The notes beneath the pieces are model-generated. The model saw only the letters and a list, made by a program, of their open reading frames with translations, was not told the DNA's origin and did not search any database. Shown in pieces: positions 42,058 through 50,863 of a stretch of DNA of 64,000 nucleotides. Both the position numbers and the translations under genes were made by a program. How positions within the stretch are numbered: position 1 is the stretch's first letter; every line of letters begins with the position of its first letter. Source of the DNA: Marinibium conchae (GTDB taxonomy: Bacteria > Pseudomonadota > Gammaproteobacteria > Enterobacterales > Alteromonadaceae). The DNA is taken from positions 124,001 through 188,000 of the forward strand of contig NZ_JADNRN010000004.1 in the NCBI RefSeq assembly GCF_015595035.1, in the 5' to 3' direction.

Positions 42058-42677
42058 TGACAACTAGCAACAGTATTAAACACATCGTTTTAGCCACCGG
42101 CAACAAAGGCAAGGTGGCAGAATTCACCTCTTTGTTCGAACAATATTCTGTGAAAATATCACCTCAGTCTGAATTCGACGTTGCCGAAGTGCCTGAAACA
42201 GGCACCACCTTCGTAGAAAATGCCATTATCAAAGCTCGCCATGCTGCGAAGGTCACTGGCTTGCCGGCGATTGCTGACGACAGCGGCTTAGCCGTAAATG
42301 CACTTGGCGGTGCCCCAGGTATATACTCGTCGCGCTATGCGGGCGAAGGTGCCACAGACTCAAGCAATATAGATAAATTGCTCGGGGCGCTTGATGAAAA
42401 ACGCGCCGTAGGCGATTTACGCAGTGCTCGTTTTCTTTGTGTGCTGGTTTTTATGGAGCATGAATTAGACCCAACACCGCTCATTTGCCAAGGTGAGTGG
42501 CATGGTGTTATCAGCACGACGCGTCATGGTGACGGTGGCTTCGGCTATGACCCTGTATTCTGGCTACCTGAACAAAACTGCAGCGCCGCTCAGTTAGATA
42601 AAAGTACTAAAAATGCAGTTAGCCATCGTGGTAAAGCATTGGTGCAGCTTATGGAAAAAATGCGCTCTTTAATGTAA
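42057..42677 (+). CDS. rdgB: dITP/XTP pyrophosphatase (RdgB/HAM1)
   Basis: The 206-residue protein contains VLATGNKGKVAEFTSLF, the active-site block LPAIADDSGLAVNALGGAPG and SARFLCVL. It also has DGGFGYDPVFW and SHRGKAL, all Ham1 hallmarks. It removes non-canonical purine nucleoside triphosphates. It is translationally coupled to srmB and followed by hemW, the common rdgB-hemW order. Confidence 0.96.
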   Translation: MTTSNSIKHIVLATGNKGKVAEFTSLFEQYSVKISPQSEFDVAEVPETGTTFVENAIIKARHAAKVTGLPAIADDSGLAVNALGGAPGIYSSRYAGEGATDSSNIDKLLGALDEKRAVGDLRSARFLCVLVFMEHELDPTPLICQGEWHGVISTTRHGDGGFGYDPVFWLPEQNCSAAQLDKSTKNAVSHRGKALVQLMEKMRSLM

Positions 42678-42747
42678 ATAACAAATGATAAGCAGCGAAT
42701 ACCATTAAGTTCGTTTTTAATCCTATTTTAGTAAGAGAGCACAGGTC

Positions 42748-43965
42748 ATGACACTTCCAAATAACGAGCAGAGTCTTGGCCTCTATGTGCATATTCCGTG
42801 GTGCGTGCAAAAGTGTCCATACTGCGACTTTAACTCGCATAATTTAAAAGGTGGCATGCCTGAAAGTGAGTATGTGAGTCATGTCCTCGATGATCTAAGC
42901 GCTGATCTGGACTTAGTGCGGCGCAGTGATGGCAGTTTACGCGAAGTTAGCACTATCTTTATTGGCGGTGGTACACCAAGCTTATTATCTGTTGATGCCA
43001 TGGCACGTTTGCTTCAGGGTATTAAGCAGCGTATGCCAGTAAAAATTGGCGCTGAAATTACAATGGAAGCGAATCCGGGAACCGTAGAAGCCGACAAATT
43101 TGTTGGTTTTGCAGAAGCTGGCATCACTCGAATATCGGTGGGCGTGCAGAGTTTCAATCAAAAGCAGCTCAGCGCTCTGGGTCGAATTCACGATAGCCAA
43201 CAGGCAGTGTCGGCCATTGAGCTAGCCTCATCTTTGAATATACGTAGCTTCAATCTTGACCTTATGCATGGCTTACCAGGTCAATCGATAGATGATGCGA
43301 TGGAGGATCTCGAACAAGCGATAGCGCTCAATCCGCCGCATTTATCTTGGTACCAACTCACGATTGAGCCAAACACTTCATTTCATTCAAAACCGCCTAC
43401 CTTACCCGACGACGACGTGTTGTGGGAAATTCAAGAACAAGGCCACGCTATGCTTGCTAAAGCGGGTTACTTGCAATATGAAATATCGGCTTATTCGAAG
43501 CCTGGGCATCAGTGCCAGCATAATTTGAATTATTGGCGTTTTGGTGATTACCTCGGTATCGGCTGCGGCGCGCATGGCAAAATCTCTAGGCCATCGGAAG
43601 TGTCTGGGCTATCAGAGGTGTCTAGGCTATCAGCGTCAGCAAAGTCGAGCCTAACGATACAACGTACGGTGAAAGTGAAGCATCCGAAGGGCTTTATGGA
43701 TCTCACTAAGCCCTACCTTGATAAAATTATCGACGTTGAGCATGACGACCTTGCTTTTGAGTTTTTTATGAACCGCTTCCGAATATTTGAAGTTTGTCAA
43801 AAATCTGAATTCCAACGCTGTACAGGCACAGAGTTATCTGAACTCAATAAGCAACACATAGAAAAAGCAGTCGCCATGGGCTTGCTCAATGAGAGCCCTG
43901 ACGCATGGCAAGTTACCGACCTCGGCAAACGCTACCTAAATAGCTTACTCGATCTGTTTGTATAA
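42748..43965 (+). CDS. hemW: HemW, radical SAM heme chaperone
   Basis: The 405-residue protein (E. coli about 378) has the radical SAM cluster motif C19-x3-C23-x2-C26, IGGGTPSLL, TMEANPGTVE and the C-terminal HemW domain. The CxxxCxxC pattern with HIPWCVQKCPYCDFN and no CPDH-type oxygen-independent HemN features supports HemW. The extra length is partly a Ser-rich insert after GAHGKI made of three 18-bp direct repeats (43585-43638). Confidence 0.95.
   Translation: MTLPNNEQSLGLYVHIPWCVQKCPYCDFNSHNLKGGMPESEYVSHVLDDLSADLDLVRRSDGSLREVSTIFIGGGTPSLLSVDAMARLLQGIKQRMPVKIGAEITMEANPGTVEADKFVGFAEAGITRISVGVQSFNQKQLSALGRIHDSQQAVSAIELASSLNIRSFNLDLMHGLPGQSIDDAMEDLEQAIALNPPHLSWYQLTIEPNTSFHSKPPTLPDDDVLWEIQEQGHAMLAKAGYLQYEISAYSKPGHQCQHNLNYWRFGDYLGIGCGAHGKISRPSEVSGLSEVSRLSASAKSSLTIQRTVKVKHPKGFMDLTKPYLDKIIDVEHDDLAFEFFMNRFRIFEVCQKSEFQRCTGTELSELNKQHIEKAVAMGLLNESPDAWQVTDLGKRYLNSLLDLFV
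43585..43638 (+). repeat. three in-frame 18-bp tandem repeats inside hemW
   Basis: Units begin at 43585, 43603 and 43621 and encode SRPSEV, SGLSEV and SRLSAS. They follow GAHGKI and precede the conserved VKHPKGFM, a loop that is short in E. coli HemW. The units differ by a few bases, so the expansion is not brand new. Confidence 0.85.
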
Positions 43966-43988
43966 GCTATCGAGATGATAGCCCTACA

Positions 43989-44540
43989 CTATTCCAGTTC
44001 TCGTTCGGCTCTTGTCGCTGTTCGCACTAGACGCACAAAAACTGCCCGATCTTTCTCTTTAATCGAGTTACTGCTGTTAAAGAAGGCAACTACCCAAGCT
44101 CGTTGAGGGTCAGTTAAAGAGGGCGTTGAAGACCAGTAGTCATCTTCGAGTGTGTTGGGGAACAAACTGATATTTATAGAGGGTCTGGCGCATGAGCGCT
44201 CGGTGATCGACGCCAATTCTTTCACATTCGGCAAACGCCAACCGTTTGACTCATTAAACTCGTAACCCACACTCATATTTAGGGCTTCTTTCCAAGTGAG
44301 GCTCAAAGCTTCACCGGTGCATTCATCGCCTGTCCATGTTTGTCCTAAACTGCAGCGCATCCACATCAAGTTAGTGCTGAGGTGCAGAACTTGCCCATTA
44401 TCAAATTTTAAAAATTCATCTTCAGGAGCTGTTACGGCTGCGGTAGACAAGCAAAATTGCTCCGCATGAAGCTGCCCGGTGGCAAACATCAATATGCAGA
44501 AAAGTAACTTTGAAACTTTGCTAAGTTTGTTTTTTTTCAT
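43989..44540 (-). CDS. secreted Lcl/DUF1566-domain protein, short
   Basis: The 183-residue protein has a signal peptide (about 1-26, ending QLHA) and an Lcl/DUF1566 domain. Its phrases WKEALNMSVGYEFNESNGWRL, LPNVKELASI and DYWSSTPSLTDPQRAWVV are typical, with paired cysteines. Family knowledge: Lcl domains occur in collagen-like adhesins and in surface proteins of unknown function. Its ATG overlaps the stop of the upstream longer DUF1566 gene (ATGA), so the two are coupled. Confidence 0.85.
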   Translation of the reverse strand: MKKNKLSKVSKLLFCILMFATGQLHAEQFCLSTAAVTAPEDEFLKFDNGQVLHLSTNLMWMRCSLGQTWTGDECTGEALSLTWKEALNMSVGYEFNESNGWRLPNVKELASITERSCARPSINISLFPNTLEDDYWSSTPSLTDPQRAWVVAFFNSSNSIKEKDRAVFVRLVRTATRAERELE

Positions 44541-46261
44541 CGTCCTGCCCTTACCAACTTAACTCTAAAACCTTCACGTTTATCAATAAAATTATCTACA
44601 CCGGAATAATAATCGATTGCCCATGCGCTTTGAGAGCCGAGTTCATTTACACCATCAACATTAGTCTGAGAAGTCCAGTACCATAAAAAGTCAGTACTAC
44701 TTTGCCCCATAAAAGGAAAGTACTCACTATCAACCAAGGGAAGGTTTGTTGCGCCGAAATGCACCAACGACATCAATTCAGTATGCGTGGGTAAGCGCCA
44801 ATCAAAGAAACCACACAAGCCTTGCGCATTCACTTCGTCGACAAAGGCCGCAGTATTGCAAGTTTGCGAACTCAAATTGCAAGTCATACTCGACGAGTTC
44901 ACAGCGCCCTCAAAACCGCCATTATCCGCCAGTTGATACCAAGTAAAAGTGTTGTCTGCAAAGTGAATATCATTGCTATCGTTGGTTTTGTTTTCCCATA
45001 TTAAACCCGTTATATTATCGCGAACACAACGCCAATCGCTGGTGTCTTGGTCAATTTCATCACCGTTTTGGTTAAGTCGAGTAAAATCAAATCCGCGCTC
45101 CCCTCTACCAGCTTTGTTAGCCAGGCCACTCTGGGCTATGGTATCGTTTCCGAAGTGGGCATCTTGGCCTGCAAATTCACCCTGATAAGTTTCCAGCAAG
45201 GCTATATTATTAGCATTGATGCTTACACCAGTATCGTTGATGCGGGTTTGCACTGGGGCAAGTATTGTCATTTCTGTGCTCAGCTCTCTCTTGTTTCCGT
45301 AACTATCTTCTATTTCCACTGTGTAAGTAATTGCTGTTGTTTCGCTAACACTTGGCGCGATACTAAAGGTCTTGAGGCTGTTGAAGTCATCTATAATCGG
45401 AGCCAACGGCGAGTTACTGCTCCACCTTACTGAGAAAGGTGCCGCCCCTCTAGCCTTGCTACTTGCGCTAGCCGACAAATTAAAGTATTCACCTGGGCTC
45501 ACCGCTTGCGGGTTACCCACACTAAGCTCTGGAATGGTTTTCGATTCAGCTAACAAGGTAATCGTTTTTGATTGCTGACTCACAGCCCCTTCTTGATCAG
45601 TTACCTCCAACACAATTGTAAGCTCGGTGTCTTGCTCAACGAGTGGTGAGCTCAGTTGCAGGCTTGCAGTGTTTACGTTGAGCCCATTGAGTAAGTTTGG
45701 CCCGGCAGTTTGTTGCCATGAATATGCTGAGATTGCGGAAGCACTTGTTTGAGGATCGGCATCAGAACTTCCGCTGCCATCCAATAAGATGGTACTGAGT
45801 ATAGGAAAAGTATCGGTATCGTAATTAGGATCTTGCTCTACTGAAATCAGGGCAATTGGCGGTTGATTAACTGGATTTACCGTGACTATTAAGCTATCAC
45901 TGCCCTGTGTTCCATCTTCATAAGTAACTGTGAGCGTGAGTTGGAAACTCTCTGAGCTTGTTACCGTTGGCGCACTGAAGCTCGCAATGCCGGTAGTCGT
46001 ATCGTCGTGAGTTATTACCAAGCTTGGTTGCGACGACCAAGCATAAACTAAACTGGCGTTATCGCTGCCGGACAATCTTGCATCGCCCTGCAAAGTCGCC
46101 GTCGTTTCTTCATTAACGCTGAAGTCTGCACCGGCATTCACGAGTACCATGCTTGGCTCGGGCCTATCAGCGTCGCCACCGCCGCAGGCCTGAACTAGCA
46201 ATAAACAAGCCCCCATCAGCGCAACACGCAGAGTCCTCGCTTTCATTCTTAGTCGCTTCAT
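44537..46261 (-). CDS. lipoprotein with PKD/Ig-like repeats and C-terminal Lcl/DUF1566 domain
   Basis: The 574-residue protein has a lipoprotein signal ending LLVQACGGG (Cys near residue 26). Three PKD/cadherin-like beta domains follow (about 40-125, 135-240, 245-335; for example VNPVNQPPIALISVEQDP). The C-terminal Lcl domain spans about 400-572 and includes WRLPTHTELMSLVHF and YWTSQTNVDG. It is probably exported to the cell surface as a spaced adhesin-like protein; its ligand is unknown. It forms a two-gene operon with the shorter DUF1566 gene. Confidence 0.87.
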   Translation of the reverse strand: MKRLRMKARTLRVALMGACLLLVQACGGGDADRPEPSMVLVNAGADFSVNEETTATLQGDARLSGSDNASLVYAWSSQPSLVITHDDTTTGIASFSAPTVTSSESFQLTLTVTYEDGTQGSDSLIVTVNPVNQPPIALISVEQDPNYDTDTFPILSTILLDGSGSSDADPQTSASAISAYSWQQTAGPNLLNGLNVNTASLQLSSPLVEQDTELTIVLEVTDQEGAVSQQSKTITLLAESKTIPELSVGNPQAVSPGEYFNLSASASSKARGAAPFSVRWSSNSPLAPIIDDFNSLKTFSIAPSVSETTAITYTVEIEDSYGNKRELSTEMTILAPVQTRINDTGVSINANNIALLETYQGEFAGQDAHFGNDTIAQSGLANKAGRGERGFDFTRLNQNGDEIDQDTSDWRCVRDNITGLIWENKTNDSNDIHFADNTFTWYQLADNGGFEGAVNSSSMTCNLSSQTCNTAAFVDEVNAQGLCGFFDWRLPTHTELMSLVHFGATNLPLVDSEYFPFMGQSSTDFLWYWTSQTNVDGVNELGSQSAWAIDYYSGVDNFIDKREGFRVKLVRAGR

Positions 46262-46402
46262 TAAATATTCCAGTTACTCATTTCACACTTATTTGATAAG
46301 TAGGCAAACGCATACTCGCTACGAAGGTTCTGAGCAAAAATTAAACCACTATTTATAAAATATTGGGTTTTAAGATAAGGTTTTTGGAGGAATGATTGTT
46401 AG

Positions 46403-46885
46403 CTACTGATTCTGCGCCATTTCGTGTTGTTGAACTTGTAGCGCTAGAAGCTGCTTTTTCGCAGCGGCAGCGTCGGTCATGTCGTAAACCATCATACAAA
46501 TATGATCAACTGCACCAGTGGCTGAAACTAAAGCTGAAAGAGCAATGTTCTGGTACATGTACGGCTCGGTGCCTGTAATAGGTCTAAAGTTCCTAAACTT
46601 GAACAAGTACGGTCTTTGTTCCCACGTCACAAAAGCTCTGGTTCGCAATTCAAAAACAGCTTTGACCTTTCGTTTAAACCACTCTTCTGAAATGTCGGGA
46701 AACAACGAGAACAAGGTTTTATCGCGCGCTTCACTGGGTAACAAGCCGCTGTGAGCTTCCATGAAGCCATTCCAGACTTTTATTTCAAACTCTCGATTCA
46801 ACACCACGATGCCTACGTCCACCGTTTGCAGCATGTCCATCATCCAATGAAATTCTAGTATTTCGTCTAAGGCACTATCCGACAT
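46403..46885 (-). CDS. stand-alone PAS-domain protein
   Basis: The 160-residue protein carries one PAS domain (about 20-140; QTVDVGIVVLNREFEIKVWN, then GFMEAHSGLLPSEARDKTLF) and a short C-terminal coiled coil. There is no output domain or membrane helix. It begins 3 bases after the response regulator stop, so the pair is co-expressed. The PAS protein probably senses a cofactor or small molecule and interacts with the regulator. That is inference from context. Confidence 0.85.
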   Translation of the reverse strand: MSDSALDEILEFHWMMDMLQTVDVGIVVLNREFEIKVWNGFMEAHSGLLPSEARDKTLFSLFPDISEEWFKRKVKAVFELRTRAFVTWEQRPYLFKFRNFRPITGTEPYMYQNIALSALVSATGAVDHICMMVYDMTDAAAAKKQLLALQVQQHEMAQNQ

Positions 46886-46887
46886 CG

Positions 46888-47880
46888 TTATTCCTCCAAC
46901 AAATGAGCGAGTTTTGAATTTAAGGTGTCGAGGGAATCCTCTGTGAATAAAAGCAATAAGTCACACTGTACATTGTAGCCTTCAAGCCCATAACTCAACT
47001 CTATGGCGAGTGTTTTTCGCCAATTACTTTTATTGGTTTTAATGAGTTCTTCCACACTTTGATGTTGCCCCAGCACCATCGGGTGGCCTTGCCTAAAGTG
47101 CATATCGAGTTGCTTAGCTAAACCTGCTAAGCAAGTACCGATGAGAATGCTCGCCACGTCCATTAGAATTTCTAACTGCATTTCATCATCAACCGACTCA
47201 TTAATGTTAAGTATATTGGCTAAGTCGCCAAAGCCTGAGTCGCTGAGCACGCAAAGGGCTTCGCCGCTAATACCATCGCCAAGAAAACCCTGGCAAACGC
47301 CAGACGTTTGTTCGTGTTGTTCAACATCCGAAAGCATCATATGCAGTTCCGATGTTTCAATAAGGTTTACATTTGGGATTGGCAGTTTAACGAACACATT
47401 CATAATGCGTGCAAGATGGTCTCCGGCCTGACCCATCGCTACGTTGGTGACTTCTTGATAACAATCTCTAAGCTGCTCATCCAAGCCCTCTGGCTCAACT
47501 TGTGGACTGTCTTCTAACTCAAGTACTTTATGCTTTCGCAGTACAGCGGCTAAAGCTTCTGAGTTAACCGGTTTTTGAATAAAGTCGACGGCACCTAAAG
47601 CGAGCACTCTTGCTTTTGCTTCAGGTTGAATGTCTCCCGACACTACAATCGTTTTGGTTAGCAATTGTTGTTTCTGTATTGCCTGAAGTGTTTCATACCC
47701 ATCCATTACGGGCATGTTTAGATCAAGTAGCAATACTTGGCCCTTGCCTTCGCACAGAGCTTGAAGTGCTTCTTCACCATGTTTCGCAAAGTGTACGTTT
47801 ACGTCCCAATCTTGTGGAAGACACTTAGCCACTTGCTTTCTGGCAACAAGAGAGTCGTCGCAGATAAGTATAGAAATCAT
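46888..47880 (-). CDS. response regulator with C-terminal CheC/CheX-like domain
   Basis: The 330-residue protein has a receiver domain (about 1-120) with phospho-acceptor Asp in LLLDLNMPVMDGY, preceding acidic pair ICDD, and K in IQKPV. Residues about 130-330 resemble CheC/CheX phosphatases (DGISGEALCVL, DEMQLEILMDVASILIGTCL). Family knowledge: CheC-like domains dephosphorylate CheY~P. The fusion could be a self-resetting or decoy regulator. No histidine kinase gene is adjacent; the downstream PAS gene is the only partner. Confidence 0.85.
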   Translation of the reverse strand: MISILICDDSLVARKQVAKCLPQDWDVNVHFAKHGEEALQALCEGKGQVLLLDLNMPVMDGYETLQAIQKQQLLTKTIVVSGDIQPEAKARVLALGAVDFIQKPVNSEALAAVLRKHKVLELEDSPQVEPEGLDEQLRDCYQEVTNVAMGQAGDHLARIMNVFVKLPIPNVNLIETSELHMMLSDVEQHEQTSGVCQGFLGDGISGEALCVLSDSGFGDLANILNINESVDDEMQLEILMDVASILIGTCLAGLAKQLDMHFRQGHPMVLGQHQSVEELIKTNKSNWRKTLAIELSYGLEGYNVQCDLLLLFTEDSLDTLNSKLAHLLEE

Positions 47881-48013
47881 TTACAGACCAAAGTTATGTA
47901 TTAGTGCATTTATTGCATGCTGAATTAGACATGTGTTTGCGCCCAACGTATTGCAGCAGCGTTATATCTTATCTAAAGGTTAACGACCGAAAAGGCGGTT
48001 ACTTGAGCGAAGT

Positions 48014-48751
48014 TCACGAGAAAAGAAGAGGTAAGATAAACGCAGTTAACACGCCATTAATACACAGCCCTAAGGTAGCAAATGCTCCACAAGTTTCACT
48101 GATACTTAGTGCTTTGGTAGTGCCGACTACATGCGCTACCGAGCCAAGCGCAAGGCCTTGAGCATACTGCGAATCGGCTTTAGTCAACAGTATTAGCCAT
48201 GGCGCAAAAGTGGCCCCAACAATACCAGTAAGAATCACAATAACCGCCGATAGCTCAGGTAAACCACCAATCAACTCCGCAGTGCCTATCGCCAGTGGCG
48301 TTGTGATCGACTTCACCAATATTGTCATCTGCAGGCTTGTGTTTGCGTCGAGGATGTAAACGCTACACCATGCGAGTATGGGAGCGAGTGTTCCCCCAAT
48401 CACAATAGGTAGCAAAGCTTTAAACCCTAACTGTCTTAGCGTAGATAGCTGATGATAAAGCGGAACAGCAAGAGCAACGGTTGCTGGCCCAAGTAACAAA
48501 TCAAGCAAGCTTATTGACTGTTTATACTCCTCAACGCCAAGATCAAGCACATGAAGTACAAGACCAATACATACAGTAGCTGTAACAAGAGGATGCAGCA
48601 ACGAATGCTGATGGCTGAGCAAGTAAAGCTTCCGAGCAACCAGATAAATACCAAAGGTAACCAACACGCTACTAATCAAATAAGTAAGGGAAATTGACCA
48701 TAAAGGCTGAAATAGCTTGGCTACGTGAAATAAACTATCTTCAGCGCCCAT
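48014..48751 (-). CDS. lrgB: LrgB/CidB-family membrane protein
   Basis: The 245-residue protein has about seven helices with the LrgB signatures LLGPATVALAVPLY, KSITTPLAIGTAELIGG and GSVAHVVGTTKAL. Family knowledge: LrgAB-type pairs modulate murein hydrolase export or pyruvate uptake. Its start overlaps the lrgA 3' end by 11 bases, indicating coupling. Confidence 0.92.
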   Translation of the reverse strand: MGAEDSLFHVAKLFQPLWSISLTYLISSVLVTFGIYLVARKLYLLSHQHSLLHPLVTATVCIGLVLHVLDLGVEEYKQSISLLDLLLGPATVALAVPLYHQLSTLRQLGFKALLPIVIGGTLAPILAWCSVYILDANTSLQMTILVKSITTPLAIGTAELIGGLPELSAVIVILTGIVGATFAPWLILLTKADSQYAQGLALGSVAHVVGTTKALSISETCGAFATLGLCINGVLTAFILPLLFS

Positions 48752-49136
48752 GGTTCGCTCTATCTTCCAGCTTACGTTCCACTCGACTAAGCAACTTATG
48801 CCCGGCCCAAAGCGTTAGTGCTAAACTCAACGCTGTGCTCACAACAATAGCAAGCAATAGCGCTAGAGCTTGCTCCGCGAACACCTCCATATACAGAAGT
48901 ACCGACACCATTGCAGGTATCAGAAATAAAGCCATATGTGAAAGCATCGGGCGCGCTGCGTTTGAAATAGCACGCGGCACTTTCTTAAGCAGCACAAGAA
49001 GAATCAATAGTAATAAAATACCGATAAGCGCTGGAGGAATAGGGATGGAAAAGTGATAAAACAAAAACTGAGATAAAAGCGAGATGGCACACAATATCAC
49101 GAAGCCCACAACAAAAGAGAAAGTGAGCTTTAACAT
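48741..49136 (-). CDS. lrgA: LrgA/CidA-family holin-like membrane protein
   Basis: The 131-residue protein has four membrane helices and the LrgA phrase FHFSIPIPPALIGILLLLI-like segment (positions about 28-47) with KKVPRAISNAARPMLSHMAL following. It pairs with lrgB downstream. Family knowledge: LrgA/CidA proteins are holin-like and linked to cell-lysis control or to small carboxylate transport. Confidence 0.9.
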   Translation of the reverse strand: MLKLTFSFVVGFVILCAISLLSQFLFYHFSIPIPPALIGILLLLILLVLLKKVPRAISNAARPMLSHMALFLIPAMVSVLLYMEVFAEQALALLLAIVVSTALSLALTLWAGHKLLSRVERKLEDRANHGR

Positions 49137-49145
49137 AGGAGATAA

Positions 49146-49475
49146 CTAAAAAGTGCTGTCTTGGTGAATAGTAATGAAGAAAGGAGTGCCTGCTTTGCTG
49201 TAATCGATTTTATACTCTTTGTTGTTCAGTGTTTGAATAAAAAGCATAGAGCGATAATCACTGAAGTTATCCGACGAGGCAATATCAACTTTAGCCATAT
49301 CCATACGCTTAGCTTCTAGTTTATTCTCTGGAATTTTGCCTTCGTAAACTTCAATATCGTTGTGCATAACCAACAAAACAGGATCGCGACGACTGTTGAC
49401 TATCAATAAATCAAGCTTTCTCAATTTATGTATTATCGTATTTCGACCACTAATTAAGTATGGTGCGTCAGCCAT
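49146..49475 (-). CDS. small hypothetical protein upstream of lrgAB
   Basis: The 109-residue soluble protein begins MADAPYLISGRNTIIHKLRK. It is predicted mostly beta, with basic N-terminal and mixed C-terminal parts, and has no signal peptide or recognisable motif. It lies 10 bases upstream of lrgA in the same direction, so it is probably in the lrgAB transcript. I do not recognise the family. Confidence 0.6.
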   Translation of the reverse strand: MADAPYLISGRNTIIHKLRKLDLLIVNSRRDPVLLVMHNDIEVYEGKIPENKLEAKRMDMAKVDIASSDNFSDYRSMLFIQTLNNKEYKIDYSKAGTPFFITIHQDSTF

Positions 49476-49621
49476 TTACAACTCCCAACGAGTAAAAAAC
49501 GTTATCTTATGTGAAATATAGCAAACACAGCATATATTTGCACGTTTGCAAGCCAACATTGTTCATTTTAACGGCTTGTGGAGTATTTATCGGCTTTTTT
49601 TAAAAAATGTTTACCTCATGG

Positions 49622-49659
49622 ATGACAACCCACAAAAAAAAATTTATACTGCACGCCGC
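49622..49659 (+). promoter_or_regulatory. predicted promoter of tRNA-Ile(CAU), with GC-rich discriminator
   Basis: ATGACA (49622-49627) and TATACT (49645-49650) are 17 bases apart. They are followed by a GC-rich discriminator, GCACGCCGC (49651-49659), typical of stable-RNA promoters under stringent control. Confidence 0.6.
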
Positions 49660-49668
49660 TTTAGTGAT

Positions 49669-49745
49669 GGCCCTTTAGCTCAGTTGGTTAGAGCACCCGA
49701 CTCATAATCGGTAGGTCCCCAGTTCAAGTCTGGGAGGGGCCACCA
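49669..49745 (+). tRNA. tRNA-Ile (CAU anticodon, lysidine-modified type)
   Basis: The 77-base cloverleaf includes an encoded CCA end. Acceptor arms GGCCCTT/AGGGGCC pair with one wobble, the anticodon CAT is at 49703-49705, and the T arm reads CCCAG-TTCAAGT-CTGGG. The body resembles E. coli ileX tRNA (GGCCCCUUAGCUCAG start) rather than elongator or initiator tRNA-Met. The C34 would be changed to lysidine by TilS to read AUA. Confidence 0.92.
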
Positions 49746-49865
49746 TTTCTACCACTTTCTAGCCTCGTGCTAAGCGGAAATAAATTACCAAGTTGTCTCC
49801 ATTCGAGTTTTTCTCCATTCAAGGCTTTGCCCATTCGAGCCTTATCCATTAGATCATCAAGCTCA

Positions 49866-50807
49866 TTATTCAGGTTTTCTTGCACTCACAAGGTAGTAGG
49901 CAAAGTCACGTCGATGCATGCCGATCACCATGCCCATCACGGGCGCTATAAAATGCATTTTCTGCATCGTCCGTTCGCCCTTCTTCATGGCAATATTGCT
50001 AAAAAAATATTTCATTGATACCCAAGGTACATGCAACACACTGGGTAGCGCTCGCCATGAGGCGTCTTTCACTTCTATATCGACAAAACCGGCGTCACGC
50101 AGTGCTTGGGTAAAATCATGAATGTTTGCGAAGGTATCGACTGACCAACCTTTGCATACAAGGCGAAACGCTTTTTCAAAAAGTGGATTTGATTTTATGC
50201 GCTTTCTAAATCCATCGGCGACCACTAGTCGAGCGCCTGGTTTTAGGATCCGAAAAGCTTCATTGATAAATGTTGCCTTGCTGGTGCCATCAGCGTAGCA
50301 ACTACTTTCAACAGCATAAGCGCCATTGAAGCTATTGTCCGGAAATGGCGTGTTTCGGTAATCGATTAAGTGAAAACTCGCACGATTCTGCAGCTTAGCC
50401 TGCTCGGTGAATATATTGGCTTTCTCAATTTGCCAAGGAACCACTGTCGCGCCAGTAATATAGGTATTATCGTAGTTATGAGCGCAGTAGCGAGCCGTCG
50501 CCCCGACTCCACAACCGAGATCAATAACTTGATTCAAGTTATCGGTGTCGAGTTTGAGTCTGGACAGTACCTGATTATTCATTTCGACAAGCAAGGGTTC
50601 GCGTTTGAAAGGATTCATGCCCGTGCGATAGTAGCCGAAATGCATGTTGTAGTTAGCACTCCACGGTTCGTAGTCGAGCCCAACTTGAGAGTAGTATTGA
50701 ATAATATCTTGAGAAACTTGGCTTGCATCGAACTGATAATTAGCATTTAAACCAATATTTGGACTGGCGGTCAGGCTTTGGCCGAGGGGCTTTACAGTGT
50801 CTTTCAT
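49866..50807 (-). CDS. class I SAM-dependent methyltransferase
   Basis: The 313-residue enzyme has motif I VIDLGCGVGATARYC (about residues 94-108) and a post-motif region PFPDNSFNGAYAVES. It has the tripartite layout of small-molecule (sterol, tocopherol or ubiquinone-like) methyltransferases, with a C-terminal hydrophobic patch (MKYFFSNIAMK). The substrate is not clear. It lies 57 bases after a GbsR-type regulator on the same strand. Confidence 0.83.
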   Translation of the reverse strand: MKDTVKPLGQSLTASPNIGLNANYQFDASQVSQDIIQYYSQVGLDYEPWSANYNMHFGYYRTGMNPFKREPLLVEMNNQVLSRLKLDTDNLNQVIDLGCGVGATARYCAHNYDNTYITGATVVPWQIEKANIFTEQAKLQNRASFHLIDYRNTPFPDNSFNGAYAVESSCYADGTSKATFINEAFRILKPGARLVVADGFRKRIKSNPLFEKAFRLVCKGWSVDTFANIHDFTQALRDAGFVDIEVKDASWRALPSVLHVPWVSMKYFFSNIAMKKGERTMQKMHFIAPVMGMVIGMHRRDFAYYLVSARKPE

Positions 50808-50863
50808 TGTTCTTTACTCCACATTAAGCGAAAGCTCAAAGCATTGACTTTGAGCGTGCAAGC

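Noticed and set aside
43585-43638. Short tandem repeats considered as a CRISPR-like array
   Set aside because: Units are contiguous without spacers, in frame inside hemW, and only three copies exist.
43966-43982. GCTATC/GATAGC hairpin after hemW as a terminator
   Set aside because: Only a 6-bp AT-rich stem, with no U-run.
49669-49745. tRNA gene as an integration site of a mobile element
   Set aside because: No integrase gene and no direct repeat of the tRNA 3' end were noticed downstream.
49669-49745. Assignment of the CAT-anticodon tRNA as methionine tRNA
   Set aside because: Acceptor and D-arm sequence match the tRNA-Ile2 (ileX) type rather than either tRNA-Met.
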